Shown here: positions 1-8,268 of the stretch, in pieces
Layout of the letters: each line of letters starts with the position of its first letter
Numbering within the stretch: position 1 is the first letter of the stretch
NCBI GenBank assembly: GCA_964442905.1
Contig: CAYUBD010000001.1
Location: 16,524 to 80,523 of the forward strand
Source of the DNA: JAFGFG01 sp964442905
Lineage (GTDB): Archaea; Aenigmatarchaeota; Aenigmatarchaeia; QMZP01; JAFGSV01
Reading direction: 5' to 3'
DNA: 64,000 nt
Notes under the pieces: model-generated
What the model was told of the DNA's origin: nothing
The model's database searches: none
What the model saw: only the letters and a program-made list of their open reading frames with translations
Made by a program: the position numbers and the translations under genes

Positions 1-334
1 TGAAGCCTATAATCCGGCTGAAATTCACGATGGCGCCTTTTCTGGTTATTACATCATTTGCAGCCGTGAGTAATGCCCATACCGAAGCTGAGACCAGCGT
101 CATCGGGCCGCCGACGCTCAGCATCTCGGGCAGGACTTCCATTATTCCTGCGGTAAGGAAAGGAGGATAAGGTATTATCTCTCCGTGGGCGACGTGCTCG
201 ACCATCAGCATCGCTACAGCGCCCCACAGCATGGCGTTGAGCCAGTTTATGTTCAGCCTTTTCGGAAAGAACCTTGCCAGTAATGTAGTTATTATGCCGA
301 GACCCATCGGAACGATAAAGCATGCCATATTCAT
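1..334 (-). CDS. Small membrane protein, cut by the window edge
   Basis: An open frame of 111 codons runs off the left edge, so the C-terminus is missing. The ATG at 334 overlaps the TGA of the gene before it (ATGA), which implies translational coupling. The protein is hydrophobic with about three membrane segments. It aligns by eye with its upstream neighbour at 331-621: both have an LN...MLWGA..ML.V.HV stretch near residues 28-48. It is therefore a tandem paralogue. The alternative frame starting at 344 is Arg-rich and looks like a shadow. I recognise no family. A divergently transcribed hydrogenase maturation protease lies beyond the neighbour, but a functional link is only inferred from position. 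Confidence 0.7.
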   Translation of the reverse strand, partial: MNMACFIVPMGLGIITTLLARFFPKRLNINWLNAMLWGAVAMLMVEHVAHGEIIPYPPFLTAGIMEVLPEMLSVGGPMTLVSASVWALLTAANDVITRKGAIVNFSRIIGF

Positions 335-621
335 TTACTCCCATTTTTTACCATTTTCATTGATATTATTACATAAATCTCCCATACTATTAATATCGGT
401 ATGAGCATCGCGATGCCCAGCACGGTCCCGTTCGTGATCATCCCCTCGGTCGTCATCTCTATGAATTCACCGCCCTCGTAGCCAAGGACATGGTCCACAA
501 GTATCATGACCGAAGCTCCCCATAACATCAGGGAAAGAAGGTTCAGCTTGTATTTCTTGGGCGCCGTTATCCAAAGCGCGGTCGCGCCGATTGCCGCAAG
601 CATGGTAGTTATGAGCCACAT
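331..621 (-). CDS. Small membrane protein, paralogue of the next gene
   Basis: This is a 96-residue hydrophobic protein with three likely membrane helices (about residues 3-20, 27-46 and 66-88), a conserved LNLLSLMLWGA motif and an acidic loop between helices 2 and 3. An AAGGTG ribosome site lies eight bases before the ATG. Its stop overlaps the start of the paralogous gene 1-334, so the two are probably co-translated and may form a heteromeric membrane complex. That last point is inference from pairing. No domain family is recognised. The pair is divergent from the hydrogenase maturation protease at 690. Confidence 0.72.
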   Translation of the reverse strand: MWLITTMLAAIGATALWITAPKKYKLNLLSLMLWGASVMILVDHVLGYEGGEFIEMTTEGMITNGTVLGIAMLIPILIVWEIYVIISMKMVKNGSK

Positions 622-689
622 ATGAAAAACACCTTAATAGTGATAAATGATGAAATTCATTAATAAGTTTTTCTCAGCAACTCTAGGCT

Positions 690-1127
690 ATGAACGTACT
701 GATGGGCATAGGCAACGAGCTGAAAGGGGACGATGGCATAGGCAACATCATAGCCAGGAAGTTCAGGGTACCTGGCTGGAAGAGCATACCATGCGAGACC
801 GTCCCCGAGAATTTCACGTCCGTGGTTAAGAGGGAAAACCCCGGGATTCTTGTCATAGTTGACGCGACTGAGATGGGACTCCGTCCAGGCGAATTCAGAC
901 ATATACCCAAAGAGAAGCTCGGTTCCGATGTCGTTGGAACGCACGGGATACCGCTCCGGCACCTCGTCTCCTATCTTGAGGATTCTGCAGGCAGAATCAT
1001 CTTCATAGGCATACAGCCCGGGAACATGAAAATCGGAGAATCTGTTTCCAACGAAGTCACCGATGCGGGTGATGAGATAACAGAAATAATCAAAAAATCG
1101 GACTTTTCTGGCATAAAAGCGCTATAG
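690..1127 (+). CDS. Hydrogenase maturation endopeptidase (HycI/HyaD family)
   Basis: This 145-residue protein matches the NiFe-hydrogenase large-subunit protease family. It begins with a GIGNELKGDDGIG motif in which the acidic residue binds nickel. It also has IVDATEMG and the GTHGIPL segment that supplies a conserved histidine. These proteases remove the C-terminal extension of the large subunit after nickel insertion. The likely substrate is MbhL (6497-7747), which carries about 34 residues after its DPCMSCTNR motif. It lies 4 kb from the mbh operon on the opposite strand. A TATA-like ATTAATAAG lies about 25 bases before the ATG and no ribosome site is obvious, so the mRNA is probably leaderless. 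Confidence 0.9.
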   Translation: MNVLMGIGNELKGDDGIGNIIARKFRVPGWKSIPCETVPENFTSVVKRENPGILVIVDATEMGLRPGEFRHIPKEKLGSDVVGTHGIPLRHLVSYLEDSAGRIIFIGIQPGNMKIGESVSNEVTDAGDEITEIIKKSDFSGIKAL

Positions 1128-1129
1128 GT

Positions 1130-1150
1130 CGGACATCAGATACCTTTATA
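1130..1150 (+). promoter_or_regulatory. CGGACA motif followed by TATA box
   Basis: CGGACATCA starts at 1130 and CCTTTATAAAG at 1142-1152. Together they sit ahead of the three small genes at 1193-2261. The same hexamer recurs at gene junctions in the 54-64 kb accessory region. A short inverted repeat (ACTTA...TAAGT) follows the TATA box near 1156-1169. Confidence 0.4.
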
Positions 1151-1192
1151 AAGACTTACTTACTAATAAGTAGTAACAGAAAGGTGTATATT

Positions 1193-1636
1193 ATGGATAC
1201 TGACGTATGTGTCGAAGAGGCGAAGAAGCTGGATAGTTCGGAGAGTGGAACCAGCAGGTTTGATTTTTCTAAACTGCCAAGATACGAGGGAATCACGCTG
1301 GAGGAGGCGGGAGCCATGCTATCAGACGAGAAGAAAAAGGTCGACACACTGGACAGGAGATACAGGGAAGGATGGATTCTGAGGCACATGCCGCTGAAGA
1401 CGAAGCACTACAACCAGCTTGAGGATTCAAACCTTGAAATAGGCAAGATTCGAAGAGGTCTCGAAGGCTCGCTTTATGAAATTCCTTCTCTTATGAAAGA
1501 GGATTTGGAATCGCTGAAAACCCAGATAGACAGGATGGAGATTGAGTATGGCGGGAATGTGGAGATGAAGTTCAAAGACGCACCCATTATTCCAAAGTAC
1601 CTCTACATTCTAGGCACATGCTTTACGGGTAAATGA
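1193..1636 (+). CDS. Unknown soluble protein, first of three small genes
   Basis: This is a 147-residue, charged, mostly helical protein with no recognised domain. I chose the ATG at 1193 over the GTG at 1184 because the GTG lies inside the AAAGGTG ribosome site, which is then correctly spaced. The middle (about residues 45-125) is rich in Glu, Lys and Leu and may be coiled coil. The C-terminus is hydrophobic (PKYLYILGTC). It is probably the first gene of a short operon with 1653-1985 and 2019-2261, preceded by a TATA box. No transmembrane segment is clear. Confidence 0.65.
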   Translation: MDTDVCVEEAKKLDSSESGTSRFDFSKLPRYEGITLEEAGAMLSDEKKKVDTLDRRYREGWILRHMPLKTKHYNQLEDSNLEIGKIRRGLEGSLYEIPSLMKEDLESLKTQIDRMEIEYGGNVEMKFKDAPIIPKYLYILGTCFTGK

Positions 1637-1652
1637 TTAGGGAGGTGTGAAT

Positions 1653-1985
1653 ATGAATTATTCCGGATTAGATGTCATGGAGAAAAACAAGGTTACGGGA
1701 GCAGGCGCTATCGGCCTTAACAGGGCTCATGATTATCTGGATGGGGAAATCCATCTCAACGGCGAGCTCAACCCGCTTTATACAGGACTTTGGAACACTC
1801 TCAGATATATGACACACACTAAGCAGGGATATAAAGAGTGGGGACGCGAAGGAGAAAGGGGAGGCCATTTATGGCGCACTATGGAAGATGTCGCTACCAC
1901 TATTAAAAGATTGAAAAGAGAAAAGGACGCAAAAATCACCGGTGAACTCCGCGAAGTCCTTCCCGGGCTCAGACTTTACTGTTAA
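1653..1985 (+). CDS. Unknown small protein, second of three
   Basis: This is a 110-residue protein. The ATG at 1653 follows a strong GGAGGTG site, and the GTG at 1647 is part of that site. Residues about 18-50 read A.DYLDGEI..NGEL..LY.GLWNTLRYM. This resembles A.KYISGEI...EL...LYEGLLNTMNYL in the next protein, so the two are probably paralogues with a shared helical core. No known family is recognised. No signal peptide or membrane segment is seen. Confidence 0.65.
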   Translation: MNYSGLDVMEKNKVTGAGAIGLNRAHDYLDGEIHLNGELNPLYTGLWNTLRYMTHTKQGYKEWGREGERGGHLWRTMEDVATTIKRLKREKDAKITGELREVLPGLRLYC

Positions 1986-2018
1986 TTTTTTAATTGACTT
2001 GAATTGGGAGATAATGAT

Positions 2019-2261
2019 ATGAAATACGGTCTAGGTACAGCAGATGGATTTAGCCTCGCTAAGAAATATATCAGTGGAGAGATTAGCGAGACTGAGTTAA
2101 CAGATATCATAGGAAAGAGTCCCGAGAGACTCTACGAAGGCCTTTTGAACACGATGAACTATCTTAACGAACATGGAAACAATGGCGTCGTGAAGGAACT
2201 CGGCATGAAAGCAACTCTTGATAATTTCAAGCACAAGCAGGCCATTCCATCTTCCGTGTGA
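2019..2261 (+). CDS. Unknown small protein, third of three
   Basis: This is an 80-residue soluble protein. The ATG at 2019 is preceded by GGGAG nine bases upstream; an in-frame TTG at 2004 is less likely. It is related to the preceding protein through the Y.(S/D)GEI..EL...LY.GL.NT..Y pattern at about residues 16-48. It ends 17 bases before the convergent helicase gene. Function is unknown. The close spacing with the two upstream genes suggests one transcript. Confidence 0.6.
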   Translation: MKYGLGTADGFSLAKKYISGEISETELTDIIGKSPERLYEGLLNTMNYLNEHGNNGVVKELGMKATLDNFKHKQAIPSSV

Positions 2262-2277
2262 GCCTGATTTTCCGCAT

Positions 2278-3555
2278 TTATCGTCTTTTTCGTCCTCTGA
2301 AACGGGGATTCGAGTCTGAACTAGAGTTACTTCGGCCTCTGCTGAAGTTCGGTCTTCTTCCCTGGCTTGAACTTCCGCCGCCTCCGCTGTATCCGGACCT
2401 TCTCGGACGCGACCCGTACGATGTCCTGTCACGTATGAACTGGACCTTTTGGAAATGTGGCATCTGCGCCTGTACGATATCAAGGTCTTCTTCCCTGTTT
2501 ATCCTTCTGAAGTTATCATGGTCCCTGTTCGTGAGAAGCGTTACGGCATTCCCGGCTTCGCCGGCTCTTGCCGTCCTGCCTATCCTGTGTATATAGTCCT
2601 TCCCTGTCTTCGGGGCGTCGTAATTGTATACATGCGTTATGTTCTTTATGTCCAGTCCCCTCGCTGCGACATCGGTGGCCACGAGTACGTCTATTTTCTC
2701 CTTCCTGAGCGATTCGAGCGACTTCTCCCTCATACTCTGCGACATGCCGCCGTGTATCTCCAATGCGTCTATTCCCTGCTTTCTTAGATTCTTGGCGACC
2801 GTGCCTGCTTCCTCCCTGGTTGCGCAGAACACCAAAGCCAGACCGGGCGTCGCATTCCTCAGAAGGTGCACCAGAAGAGGGAACTTGTCCCCCTGGTAGT
2901 GTATGTCGTAGTATGACTGCCTGAGCTTGCTGGTATCAACATATGACTGTGTCCGTATCATAGCGGGATTCTTCAGGTGCCTGTTCATTATTTCCTCTAT
3001 ATCATAAGATACGGTCGCGCTGAACATGAGCGTCTGCCTATCTCTGGGGACGTGCCTTATTATCTTCTCGACGTCATCTATGAAACCCATATCCAGCATC
3101 CGGTCGGTCTCGTCAAGCACAAGGAACTTCACGTTCCTGAATGATATGGTTTCCCTGCTGAGGTGGTCAAGTATCCTTCCCGGTGTCCCGACCACGACGT
3201 TCGCTGTCCTTAAGTCCCTCATCTGCGGCTCTATGCCCACACCGCCGTATACGCTTATGACTTTCACTCCCAGCACGTTTCCGAAGTCCCTGAAAACGTC
3301 AGTCACCTGGACGCAGAGCTCCCTCGTAGGAGTAAGCACGAGAACCTGCAGGCCCTTCCCGGGATCTATCTTATCGAGAATGGGAAGAGCAAACGCCATG
3401 GTCTTACCTGAGCCGGTCTCTGCCTGGCCGACGACATCTTTTCCTTCAAGTATTAACGGTATAGTTTTTTGCTGTATGTCCGTGGGCTCTTCAAATTGCA
3501 GTTCCCTGGATTTCTGGAGGAGCTTAGGATTTATATGCAGTTCTTCGAATTTCAT
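2278..3555 (-). CDS. DEAD-box-type ATP-dependent RNA helicase (DETD variant)
   Basis: This is a 425-residue superfamily 2 helicase. Motifs in order: a Q motif near residues 3-33 (F..L.. then EPTDIQQ), AETGSGKT (45-52), PTREL (76-80), TPGR (124-127), DETD at 148-151 where the family normally has DEAD, SAT, VFCATR, ATDVAARGLD and HRIGRTARAG. The C-terminal 55 residues are rich in Gly, Ser and Arg, as in RNA-binding tails of bacterial and archaeal DEAD proteins. It would unwind short RNA duplexes in ribosome assembly or mRNA turnover. Ala150 to Thr in motif II is unusual but keeps both acidic residues. It is downstream of, and codirectional with, an FKBP gene. Confidence 0.95.
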   Translation of the reverse strand: MKFEELHINPKLLQKSRELQFEEPTDIQQKTIPLILEGKDVVGQAETGSGKTMAFALPILDKIDPGKGLQVLVLTPTRELCVQVTDVFRDFGNVLGVKVISVYGGVGIEPQMRDLRTANVVVGTPGRILDHLSRETISFRNVKFLVLDETDRMLDMGFIDDVEKIIRHVPRDRQTLMFSATVSYDIEEIMNRHLKNPAMIRTQSYVDTSKLRQSYYDIHYQGDKFPLLVHLLRNATPGLALVFCATREEAGTVAKNLRKQGIDALEIHGGMSQSMREKSLESLRKEKIDVLVATDVAARGLDIKNITHVYNYDAPKTGKDYIHRIGRTARAGEAGNAVTLLTNRDHDNFRRINREEDLDIVQAQMPHFQKVQFIRDRTSYGSRPRRSGYSGGGGSSSQGRRPNFSRGRSNSSSDSNPRFRGRKRR

Positions 3556-3581
3556 GTTATATCATTTCCCTGAAAATAAGG

Positions 3582-4013
3582 CTAAGAGATTCCCACGACC
3601 TTGAACTTGAATGTCAGTGTTTTTCCTGCAAGAGGGTGGTTCATGTCAACGGTTGTTCCCTTTTCTGTAACCTTTATCACCTTTGCCTCTATGTCTATTC
3701 CGTTCGGCATGTGCATTCCGATCATCATCCCGGCCTTTAACTCATTTCCCGGAGGCATGCTCTCTTTTGGTATCTGCCTTACAAGGAACGGCTTATGATC
3801 ACCGTAAGCTTCTGACGGTTTCAGCGTCACTGTCTTTTCCTCACCGGCTTTCATGCCGACTACCTCATTATCAAATCCCGGAATCATCTGTCCTCCGCCC
3901 ACCTTGAATTCCAGCGGCTCTCCGCCGTGCTTCTCGGTGCTGTCGAACACTTCACCATCTTCAAGCCTGCCTTCGTATTCAACTTTCACCATGTCGCCTT
4001 TCTTTATAGTCAT
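3582..4013 (-). CDS. FKBP-type peptidyl-prolyl isomerase (SlyD-like)
   Basis: This is a 143-residue archaeal FKBP. It has a GD.V.V.Y.G start, GEVFDST, GGGQMIPGFDNEVVGM, SEAYGDH, then an insert-in-flap chaperone domain (about 85-125) and the closing NHPLAGKTL.F. It would catalyse prolyl isomerisation and act as a folding chaperone in the cytoplasm. I chose the ATG at 4013. The frame is open to 4100, but those extra residues precede the domain and overlap the TATA-like TTTATAAAAC about 25 bases upstream, so a leaderless mRNA is likely. There is no His-rich metal tail of the kind seen in bacterial SlyD. Confidence 0.93.
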   Translation of the reverse strand: MTIKKGDMVKVEYEGRLEDGEVFDSTEKHGGEPLEFKVGGGQMIPGFDNEVVGMKAGEEKTVTLKPSEAYGDHKPFLVRQIPKESMPPGNELKAGMMIGMHMPNGIDIEAKVIKVTEKGTTVDMNHPLAGKTLTFKFKVVGIS

Positions 4014-4068
4014 TCCATCAACCTTTATAGCACATAGGATGCATCCTTTATAAAACTTACAATAACGG

Positions 4069-5091
4069 TTATTTCCTTGTGCCGCTTCTGAAGAATTCAT
4101 GCATCATGGCTGTGGTAAATCCTCTTATCATCGTCAGCGGCTCCCCTTTTACGGCGCCTAACCCGCGCGTGCATCCGTAGTAGCACGGCGTCCTGGTATA
4201 GCAGCGCCTTATCGGACAGCGCATTTTCTGCCTGATCTCGTTCCATTCCCTGTTTATGTCGATCTTCCTGAGATCGAAGAACGCCGGTAGCTCAAGGCAG
4301 GGGCTTAGCGTGCCTTCTGATGTTATCCTGAGCGAGTTAACGAATGCATCGCACGGACCTACGTCTTCCCCCCGCAGATACCGCACGTTACCGTCGATAA
4401 ATGCACCGTTTAAGGGTGACAATCTGTCACGCGTCTTTTCCATTTCCGCTATTATTTCTTCCATTTTCCTGTTATTTTTGAGGCTCAGGGATGCATCTGA
4501 GTCCGAAGCGTAATTCATCACATCATTGTAAGTATTGAAGGTCAATGCCAGCCCAAGCCTGTGGGCGAATCGCCTTATATCATCGAGCTCCCTGTAGTTG
4601 ATGCTGGTTATCGTGGCATGCAGGCCGCCCCTGAGGCCTTCATGTTCTGAAAGCGATCTTATGTTCTTCAGGACGGTTTCGAACCTGTCAACACCTCTTA
4701 TCCGGGCGTATTTCTTCCTGTCAAGCGTATCGAGGCTGACAGTCACTGTAATCCTTCCTCGGGTGTTAAGCCTGTCCAGTTTCTTCAGTGTATTTTCGGA
4801 CAAAAGTATCCCGTTTGTTATGACATTGATGTCAAATCCAAGTCCGTTGAGTATCCTTGTTACCTCAAAGAATTCCTTGTGTACGAGCGGCTCCCCGCCC
4901 TGAAGGAATACCGTATGGATGCCGAACTTCTTGAGGTCGGTGAAGACTTTCTTAATCTCAGGCAGCGTCATCTCCTTCTCCCGGCGCTTCCATATGCTGC
5001 ACATGGCGCATCTGGAGTTGCACCTTGTTGTGACATCATAGACGCAGAGCGTAGGCTTCCCTGTAAAGATATTCAGAAGGCTTTTCCACAT
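4069..5091 (-). CDS. Radical SAM protein with SPASM-like cysteine-rich C-terminus
   Basis: This is a 340-residue protein. The radical SAM cluster motif CNSRCAMC lies at about residues 21-28, followed by FLQGGEPL (the SAM-binding GGEP motif). Cysteines cluster near the C-terminus (CLELP, CPIRRCYTRTPCYYGC), as in SPASM or twitch auxiliary-cluster proteins. The substrate cannot be told from sequence. I chose the ATG at 5091: a TATA-like GATTAAATAC lies about 26 bases upstream, and residues encoded further 5' belong to a shadow frame over mbhN. It follows mbhN by 26 bases but seems to have its own promoter. A role in hydrogenase biogenesis is possible but unproven. Confidence 0.88.
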   Translation of the reverse strand: MWKSLLNIFTGKPTLCVYDVTTRCNSRCAMCSIWKRREKEMTLPEIKKVFTDLKKFGIHTVFLQGGEPLVHKEFFEVTRILNGLGFDINVITNGILLSENTLKKLDRLNTRGRITVTVSLDTLDRKKYARIRGVDRFETVLKNIRSLSEHEGLRGGLHATITSINYRELDDIRRFAHRLGLALTFNTYNDVMNYASDSDASLSLKNNRKMEEIIAEMEKTRDRLSPLNGAFIDGNVRYLRGEDVGPCDAFVNSLRITSEGTLSPCLELPAFFDLRKIDINREWNEIRQKMRCPIRRCYTRTPCYYGCTRGLGAVKGEPLTMIRGFTTAMMHEFFRSGTRK

Positions 5092-5117
5092 AGTATCACG
5101 TATTAGTAGGTGTGTAT

Positions 5118-5495
5118 TTAATCTTTCTTGTAATCCGCCAGAAGAAACTCGTCGGTGAACGTCAGGCACTTGACGGGGCAGACGTTGACGCATTCCCCGC
5201 AGAACGTGCACCTGGAGGGGTAGTATTTGATTTTCCTGGTCTTGGGGTCGAATACGACGGCATTCGCAGGGCATACCTTTACGCAGAGCTGGCAGCCTAT
5301 GCACTTCTTCCTGTCGTAGGCTATCTTGCCCCGGAAGCCTTTCGGCAGATGGACTGGCGGATTCAGCTTTACTTTTCCTCTTTTGACATCCTTCAGCAGG
5401 GCATTTACGGACTTCGGTGCGTGCTTCGCCGGGAACTGGTTTGTGAAAGCTTTCCTGAATAGCTGCTTCAGAAGCTCGAATTGCATAGTAAGCAT
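5118..5495 (-). CDS. mbhN: Mbh hydrogenase ferredoxin-like subunit MbhN (NuoI-like)
   Basis: This is a 125-residue polyferredoxin with two 4Fe-4S motifs, CIGCQLCVKVCP and CTFCGECVNVCP, and an amphipathic N-terminus as in NuoI/MbhN. It passes electrons from ferredoxin to the cluster in MbhJ. It is the last gene of the 14-gene mbh operon, one base after mbhM, with GGTGTGAT as ribosome site. Confidence 0.93.
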   Translation of the reverse strand: MLTMQFELLKQLFRKAFTNQFPAKHAPKSVNALLKDVKRGKVKLNPPVHLPKGFRGKIAYDRKKCIGCQLCVKVCPANAVVFDPKTRKIKYYPSRCTFCGECVNVCPVKCLTFTDEFLLADYKKD

Positions 5496-5496
5496 A

Positions 5497-6504
5497 TCAC
5501 ACCATCCTCAATAGCACATCGGCACTTACCAGCAGAAGCCCCAGAAGGGCTATGAGAGTCGTGTAGCCCCAGTATACCTTGACCACCTGCGTAATCCTGA
5601 ACCTCGCCAGAGCCACCCTTATGAAGGTCGAGCTGAGGAACACGACTACGAAAAGCTTGAAAAGGAAGAACAGCCCGTTGGCTGCCATCCAGAACACCGG
5701 ATATCCCGATGTTAATACGAAAGCGGAAAGATCGAAGGGAAGGAACAGCGCTATGACCAGCGACCCCATTACAACCATCTTGACAGCACTGGCAAGATAG
5801 AACAGCGCCAGGTTCCTTCCTGAATACTCCACCAGCAGGCCCCCTGCTATTTCTGTTTCAGCTTCAGCAGCGTCCACCGGAATTATTCCAAGCTCACCGG
5901 TTGTCACGAATATAAGCACTATGAACAGCAGGAAAAGACCGGATGCACCGACCGGCCCTACAAGCGTCCATACATTAGCCCATGAAACGGCCCCAATATC
6001 GAATGCTGCTTCCATACCACCTGACATGGACATGAGCCATGCTATGGATATTATGGCTATCGCCAGCGGGAATTCGTAGCTTAACATTGCTATCATCTCC
6101 CTTTGGGCACCGACAGTTGCGTAGGGCGATGATGATGCGAAGCCGCCTATAACAAGTGCCAAAGACGGGAATATGAGCAGGTAAAGAATAACTATAAGGT
6201 CTCCGTAACCTCCCAGCAGTGATATTCCGAAGAGCGGGACGTACAGCAGCAGTAAAAGTGATGATGCAAGTGCAACGACTGGCATCAGGTTGAATATCCA
6301 TGCAACCGCATTCTTCGGTACAATGTTTTCTTTCATCAACAACTTTTTAACGTCTATGAATGGCTGCCTTAGCGGAGGGCCTACCCTTGCCTGCATCCTG
6401 GCCGCAAGCCTCCTGTCAATACCTTTGTAGAAGAGACCGAGTATTATGCCGACGGCAGCGAATCCCGGAATTAGCATCAGATTCCACAGCAGCAGGTCAA
6501 TCAT
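5497..6504 (-). CDS. mbhM: Mbh hydrogenase membrane anchor MbhM (NuoH-like)
   Basis: This is a 335-residue protein with about eight transmembrane helices. It has the NuoH-type loop (RMQARVGPPLRQPFIDVKKL) and the conserved acidic stretch PVDAAEAETEIAGGLLVEYSG. It anchors the hydrophilic arm and couples it to the ion-pumping membrane arm. It overlaps mbhL by eight bases, which suggests coupled translation. Length matches the family. Confidence 0.95.
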   Translation of the reverse strand: MIDLLLWNLMLIPGFAAVGIILGLFYKGIDRRLAARMQARVGPPLRQPFIDVKKLLMKENIVPKNAVAWIFNLMPVVALASSLLLLLYVPLFGISLLGGYGDLIVILYLLIFPSLALVIGGFASSSPYATVGAQREMIAMLSYEFPLAIAIISIAWLMSMSGGMEAAFDIGAVSWANVWTLVGPVGASGLFLLFIVLIFVTTGELGIIPVDAAEAETEIAGGLLVEYSGRNLALFYLASAVKMVVMGSLVIALFLPFDLSAFVLTSGYPVFWMAANGLFFLFKLFVVVFLSSTFIRVALARFRITQVVKVYWGYTTLIALLGLLLVSADVLLRMV

Positions 6505-7747
6505 TTTTCAGCAACCTCCTGATTTCCTTGGTCTTTTCAACTGACAGCCTGTGAAGCATGTCCTGCGTAAGTATGCTGTTGCTCTTACCGGACACCACAG
6601 CCCTGTTGGTGCATGACATGCATGGGTCAATCGATGCTGCAATGATTGGTATGTCGGCAATCTGTTCCCCCATGAGCATGGGTATCCATGCCATGATGTT
6701 GTTGTATGTCGGGGCTCTCACCTTCCACGAGTACGGCGAATCCTCGTCTACCATCTTTACATAATGGAATACCTCACCCCTTGGTGCCTCAAGACGTCCT
6801 ATTCCCTCGCCTTTGACATCCCTCAGGCCTGCAAGCACCTTCGGTATCTTCTCCTCGTAGGTTATCTTCCCTTCCGGCATCTGCTTCAGGCATTTGTCAA
6901 TTATCTCTGCGGATTGCTTTACCTCAAGAAGCCTTGCTATCACGCGGTCATAGACGTCCCCGCGGATTTCACCTGTTATTATGTCGGGTGTCATGATCTC
7001 AATGTCAAGGTCAGGATAAGCCGCGTATGACTCGTCAATCCTTACGTCCTTCTTCACTCCTGACGCCCTTGCCGTCGGACCTACTGCGCATGTTGCGAGT
7101 GCCTCCTTCTTCGTCAGTATACCAACGTCCCTTGTCCTTGATTTTATGACGGGGTCCTTCAGAAATATCTTGCCAAGCTTGTCAAAGCTCTTGACATAAT
7201 AGTCAACGGTCTTCTTTACGGCCGGGAACTGCTTCTTGGTTATGTCCCTTCGTACGCCGCCTATGGTTATTATGGCCTTGGTTATCCTGTTTCCTGTGAG
7301 ATACTCTATGGTATCGAGCACGTTCTCCCTGAGCTTCCATGTGTAGTGCAGGACAGAATCAAAGCCCAGCTCATGTGCTGCCACACCGGCCCATAGTACA
7401 TGGGAGTGTATCCTTTCCAACTCCGCCATGATGGTCCTTATGTATCCTGCCCTTTCGGGAACCTCTATCTGTGCTATGGACTCGACAGCCTTGGAGAAAG
7501 CAAGACTGTGGCAGATGTTGCATATGCCGCATATCCTCTCGGCAAGGAACAGTATCTGGATTGGATTCCTTCTTGTTCCTATCCATTCTATCCCTCTGTG
7601 AACCTGGCTCAATTCGAAGTCAACACCTGTGACTTTCTCACCTTCTATGGACATATTCAGCTTTACGGGCTCCTTGAGTGCAGGATGCACAGGCCCTATT
7701 GAGATCGAATATGAAGTATCGCATGCACCGAATGTATTTTTCCCCAT
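6497..7747 (-). CDS. mbhL: NiFe-hydrogenase large subunit MbhL, group 4
   Basis: This 416-residue subunit carries the NiFe active site. The N-terminal motif RICGICNICH puts cysteines at 73, 76 and 79. The C-terminal motif DPCMSCTNR puts C376 and C379. Both CxxC pairs are intact, so proton reduction or H2 oxidation is expected. About 34 residues follow the last motif, consistent with a maturation tail removed by the protease at 690-1127. The ATG at 7747 follows AGGTGAT. In Pyrococcus the complex makes H2 from reduced ferredoxin and drives a Na+ gradient through its Mrp-like subunits. Confidence 0.97.
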   Translation of the reverse strand: MGKNTFGACDTSYSISIGPVHPALKEPVKLNMSIEGEKVTGVDFELSQVHRGIEWIGTRRNPIQILFLAERICGICNICHSLAFSKAVESIAQIEVPERAGYIRTIMAELERIHSHVLWAGVAAHELGFDSVLHYTWKLRENVLDTIEYLTGNRITKAIITIGGVRRDITKKQFPAVKKTVDYYVKSFDKLGKIFLKDPVIKSRTRDVGILTKKEALATCAVGPTARASGVKKDVRIDESYAAYPDLDIEIMTPDIITGEIRGDVYDRVIARLLEVKQSAEIIDKCLKQMPEGKITYEEKIPKVLAGLRDVKGEGIGRLEAPRGEVFHYVKMVDEDSPYSWKVRAPTYNNIMAWIPMLMGEQIADIPIIAASIDPCMSCTNRAVVSGKSNSILTQDMLHRLSVEKTKEIRRLLKND

Positions 7748-7755
7748 AATATCAC

Positions 7756-8268
7756 CTAGTTTGTCCTCCTCACCAGCTTTTCCGGACCCTTCTCATCATT
7801 TCTCCACGGGAACACGCCCTTCGGGAAAGTTTCGTCCAGGAACAGCCTCCTGGAATCAGGTATGCCCTTTATCTTTACTCCCAGCATCTCCTGCATCTCT
7901 CTCTCCGTTATCAGTGCACCGGGTATAATACCCGTTATGGTATCAACAACCGGATCCTTCTTCGGAAGATTCACCTTCATTGTCAGCACGATTTCTCCTG
8001 TCCTGTGGGCGTAATTGACGGTGAAATGGTAGTTGATGACAATATTCTTCCCGGCATCGTATCCGGAGCAGACCGAGAAGTGCGGATCCGGATATTGTTT
8101 GCATAGATGCCTGACAGCCTTCTTTAGCGCGGTCCTGTCGACTTCGAACCACACGCGCTTCAGGTGATTCGTATGCTTCATCTTGTGGGGTATCTTCTCA
8201 ACCATACCTTTCCTCACTTTGGTCCCGAACTTGTTCTTGAAAGATTTCAAAACGCTTTCAGGCGTCAT
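7756..8268 (-). CDS. mbhK: Mbh hydrogenase subunit MbhK (NuoC-like)
   Basis: This is a 170-residue protein with the NuoC fold signature ending in EREMQEMLGVKIKGIPD followed by a short acidic/basic tail. The ATG at 8268 overlaps the mbhJ stop (ATGA); residues read further upstream in the same frame lie inside mbhJ. It is structural in the hydrophilic arm between MbhJ and MbhL. Confidence 0.92.
   Translation of the reverse strand: MTPESVLKSFKNKFGTKVRKGMVEKIPHKMKHTNHLKRVWFEVDRTALKKAVRHLCKQYPDPHFSVCSGYDAGKNIVINYHFTVNYAHRTGEIVLTMKVNLPKKDPVVDTITGIIPGALITEREMQEMLGVKIKGIPDSRRLFLDETFPKGVFPWRNDEKGPEKLVRRTN

Noticed and set aside
660..962. Minus-strand ORFs of 75-100 codons opposite the hydrogenase protease
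   Set aside because: They lie entirely opposite a gene with clear family motifs and encode no recognisable pattern; they are shadows.
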